Source of the DNA: Azorinus chamasolen
Lineage: Eukaryota; Mollusca; Bivalvia; Cardiida; Solecurtidae
Reading direction: 5' to 3'
Length of the DNA stretch: 64,000 nucleotides
NCBI GenBank assembly: GCA_963576725.1
Contig: OY755239.1
Span: 56,515,453-56,579,452 of the forward strand
This document shows, piece by piece, positions 63,216-64,000 of the stretch. The notes under the pieces are model-generated. The model was not told where the DNA came from. It saw only the letters and a program-made list of their open reading frames with translations, and did no database searches. Both the position numbers and the translations under genes were made by a program. How positions within the stretch are numbered: the first letter of the stretch is position 1; the number at the start of each line of letters is the position of its first letter.

Positions 63216-63360
63216 ATCTTTTTCTTTCGAATTATCATGGTAATTAGGATACTCAGTCATTCTGTGAAAAAGGAAATATTTATATGCGTTGCTACATTAC
63301 TGAAGCCGACAACATTTTTAAAGTCTAATAAATTCCATAGAATGTCATAATCATGTACAT

Positions 63361-63536
63361 CCTTTAGAACCTGTCTTCAGTAACCATTAAAATGTGATCA
63401 AATGAAGGGTCTGTAAGAAAGATCCTGTAGGAGCTTGCTGCATCACTTTTGCCCTGTATTAAGCAACCACCGGTTTTGTTTAAGATTCTTGTGTCATGTC
63501 AATATAAGGTTGCTTAAGACAGGTTCGACTGTATAC
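63361..63536. mobile_element. PG element, left arm decayed
   Basis: TTTAGAACCTGTCTTCAGTA to GACAGGTTCGACTGTA; CCTGTATTAAGCAACCACCG arm intact. Confidence 0.68.
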
Positions 63537-63771
63537 AAGACGCAAATAAGAATATAATGTTACCCTTCGCATGTTAAAGCTACCTGAATGACATTGCATA
63601 GAGCTTGGATCCCGTTTCTCGGTATCTGATATAAAGACAGACTGTTTGACACTCGGTATTTAGTTTATCGGAAGCAAGTAAACCAGATCAAGACTATCCT
63701 TAAAACAAAAAAGAAGCACATGTGTTGCATTTGAAATTGTATCATTACTATACTTTGAGAATTTTGTAGAT

Positions 63772-63893
63772 GAAACCATTGTGATAAATAGAGCATTTGC
63801 TCCTATAGGAGCAAATGCTCTATTTATCACAATGGTTTCACAATATTACTTTTACAAAATCGTCAAAAGTGGTCAATATGAGGGAATGGGTTG
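63772..63893 (-). mobile_element. F2 MITE, half, with perfect hairpin
   Basis: Hairpin at 63773-63840 intact; right end GAGGGAATGGGTTGA; left half absent. Followed by a PG right part. Confidence 0.8.
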
Positions 63894-64000
63894 ATGCAGG
63901 TTGAAAGCCATGCAGAGAGTTCCCAGAGGAGTTTTCTGCCTGACGATCATCCTGACGTAGCCACCTGTATCGAAAGACACAAATTGTTTTTATTGAAAGT
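63890..64000. repeat. PG right part, cut by window edge
   Basis: TGATGCAGGTTGAAAGCCAT then AGTTCCCAGAGGAGTTTTCT, GTAGCCACCTGTATCGAAAG. Confidence 0.6.

Noticed and set aside
63000..63238. 80-codon minus-strand frame as an N-terminal nAChR exon
   Set aside because: No signal peptide or VDEKNQ-type motif, and it covers a decayed hairpin repeat.

Overview
The window is eukaryotic nuclear DNA. It is AT-rich and intron-rich, with very few coding exons in a dense field of small palindromic transposons. The only confident host genes are nicotinic acetylcholine receptor (nAChR) subunits. Expanded nAChR families with this exon layout and this load of cruciform MITEs fit a bivalve mollusc. From memory, unchecked, the hairpin repeats resemble those of myid heterodonts such as Dreissena or Mya. 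That placement is inference; the gene calls are read from the sequence.

All nAChR exons are on the minus strand, so transcription runs from high to low coordinates. An upstream cluster (62.4-52.7 kb) holds two equal-length 110-nt exons for the same extracellular segment (62280-62389 and 60157-60266), a 973-nt exon (54927-55899) from the Cys-loop to the cytoplasmic helix, and a terminal TM4 exon (52745-52912). Together they make the 3' part of a non-alpha subunit. A downstream pair, 37174-38164 (991 nt) and 34410-34574, is an alpha-type subunit with the vicinal Cys-Cys. I found no exon for its preceding segment in the 14.6 kb between the two sets. Signal peptide and N-terminal exons lie beyond the right edge or were not found. 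All junctions keep frame (110 nt, phase 0 to 2; 973 and 991 nt, phase 2 to 0; last exon phase 0).

Repeat family names used below. F1 to F5 are MITEs of about 200-280 bp that begin and end with TTAACCC/GGGTTAA-like termini and carry a central hairpin. F1 has a GAGTAGACC...GACGGCTCC hairpin. F2 has a CCATTGTGATAAATAGAGC hairpin. F3 has a GGATCC...GACGCCGAGT hairpin. F4 has a GTGTAGACC...AGAGGGCTCC hairpin, often with GGGACA near the ends. F5 has a GTGCAGACC...GAGACAGCTCC hairpin. PG are pogo/Tigger-like palindromes (CAGTAAAACCTC termini, TA target). TX is a larger TIR element (CAGTGGTAAATACGC termini, TA target). FB1 and FB2 are fold-back palindromes centred on GTTGTGACCACTCTTTAGA and on TGACCAATCAGA. 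For these entries strand is an arbitrary family orientation.

Layout: 0-6 kb, F1/F2 copies, one TX element and a dead LINE fragment nested in a PG element. 6-25 kb, interleaved F1-F4, PG and FB1 copies, with a second TX carrying nested insertions at 9-12 kb. 25-28 kb, a polypurine tract and a 37-bp minisatellite split by a 320-bp tetranucleotide array. 28-34 kb, more MITEs. 34.4-38.2 kb, the alpha-type exons with a MITE-packed intron. 39.3-40.1 kb, a TIR element with two tRNA-like units. 41-52 kb, MITEs and three tandem arrays. 52.7-62.4 kb, the non-alpha gene. 62.5-64 kb, MITEs only.

The most informative non-coding signal is nesting. F2, F4 and F1 copies sit inside PG copies exactly at TTAA, and PG copies sit inside F1 at TA. 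Target preferences and relative ages can therefore be read directly. Several MITEs end within a few to about 50 bases of nAChR exon borders.
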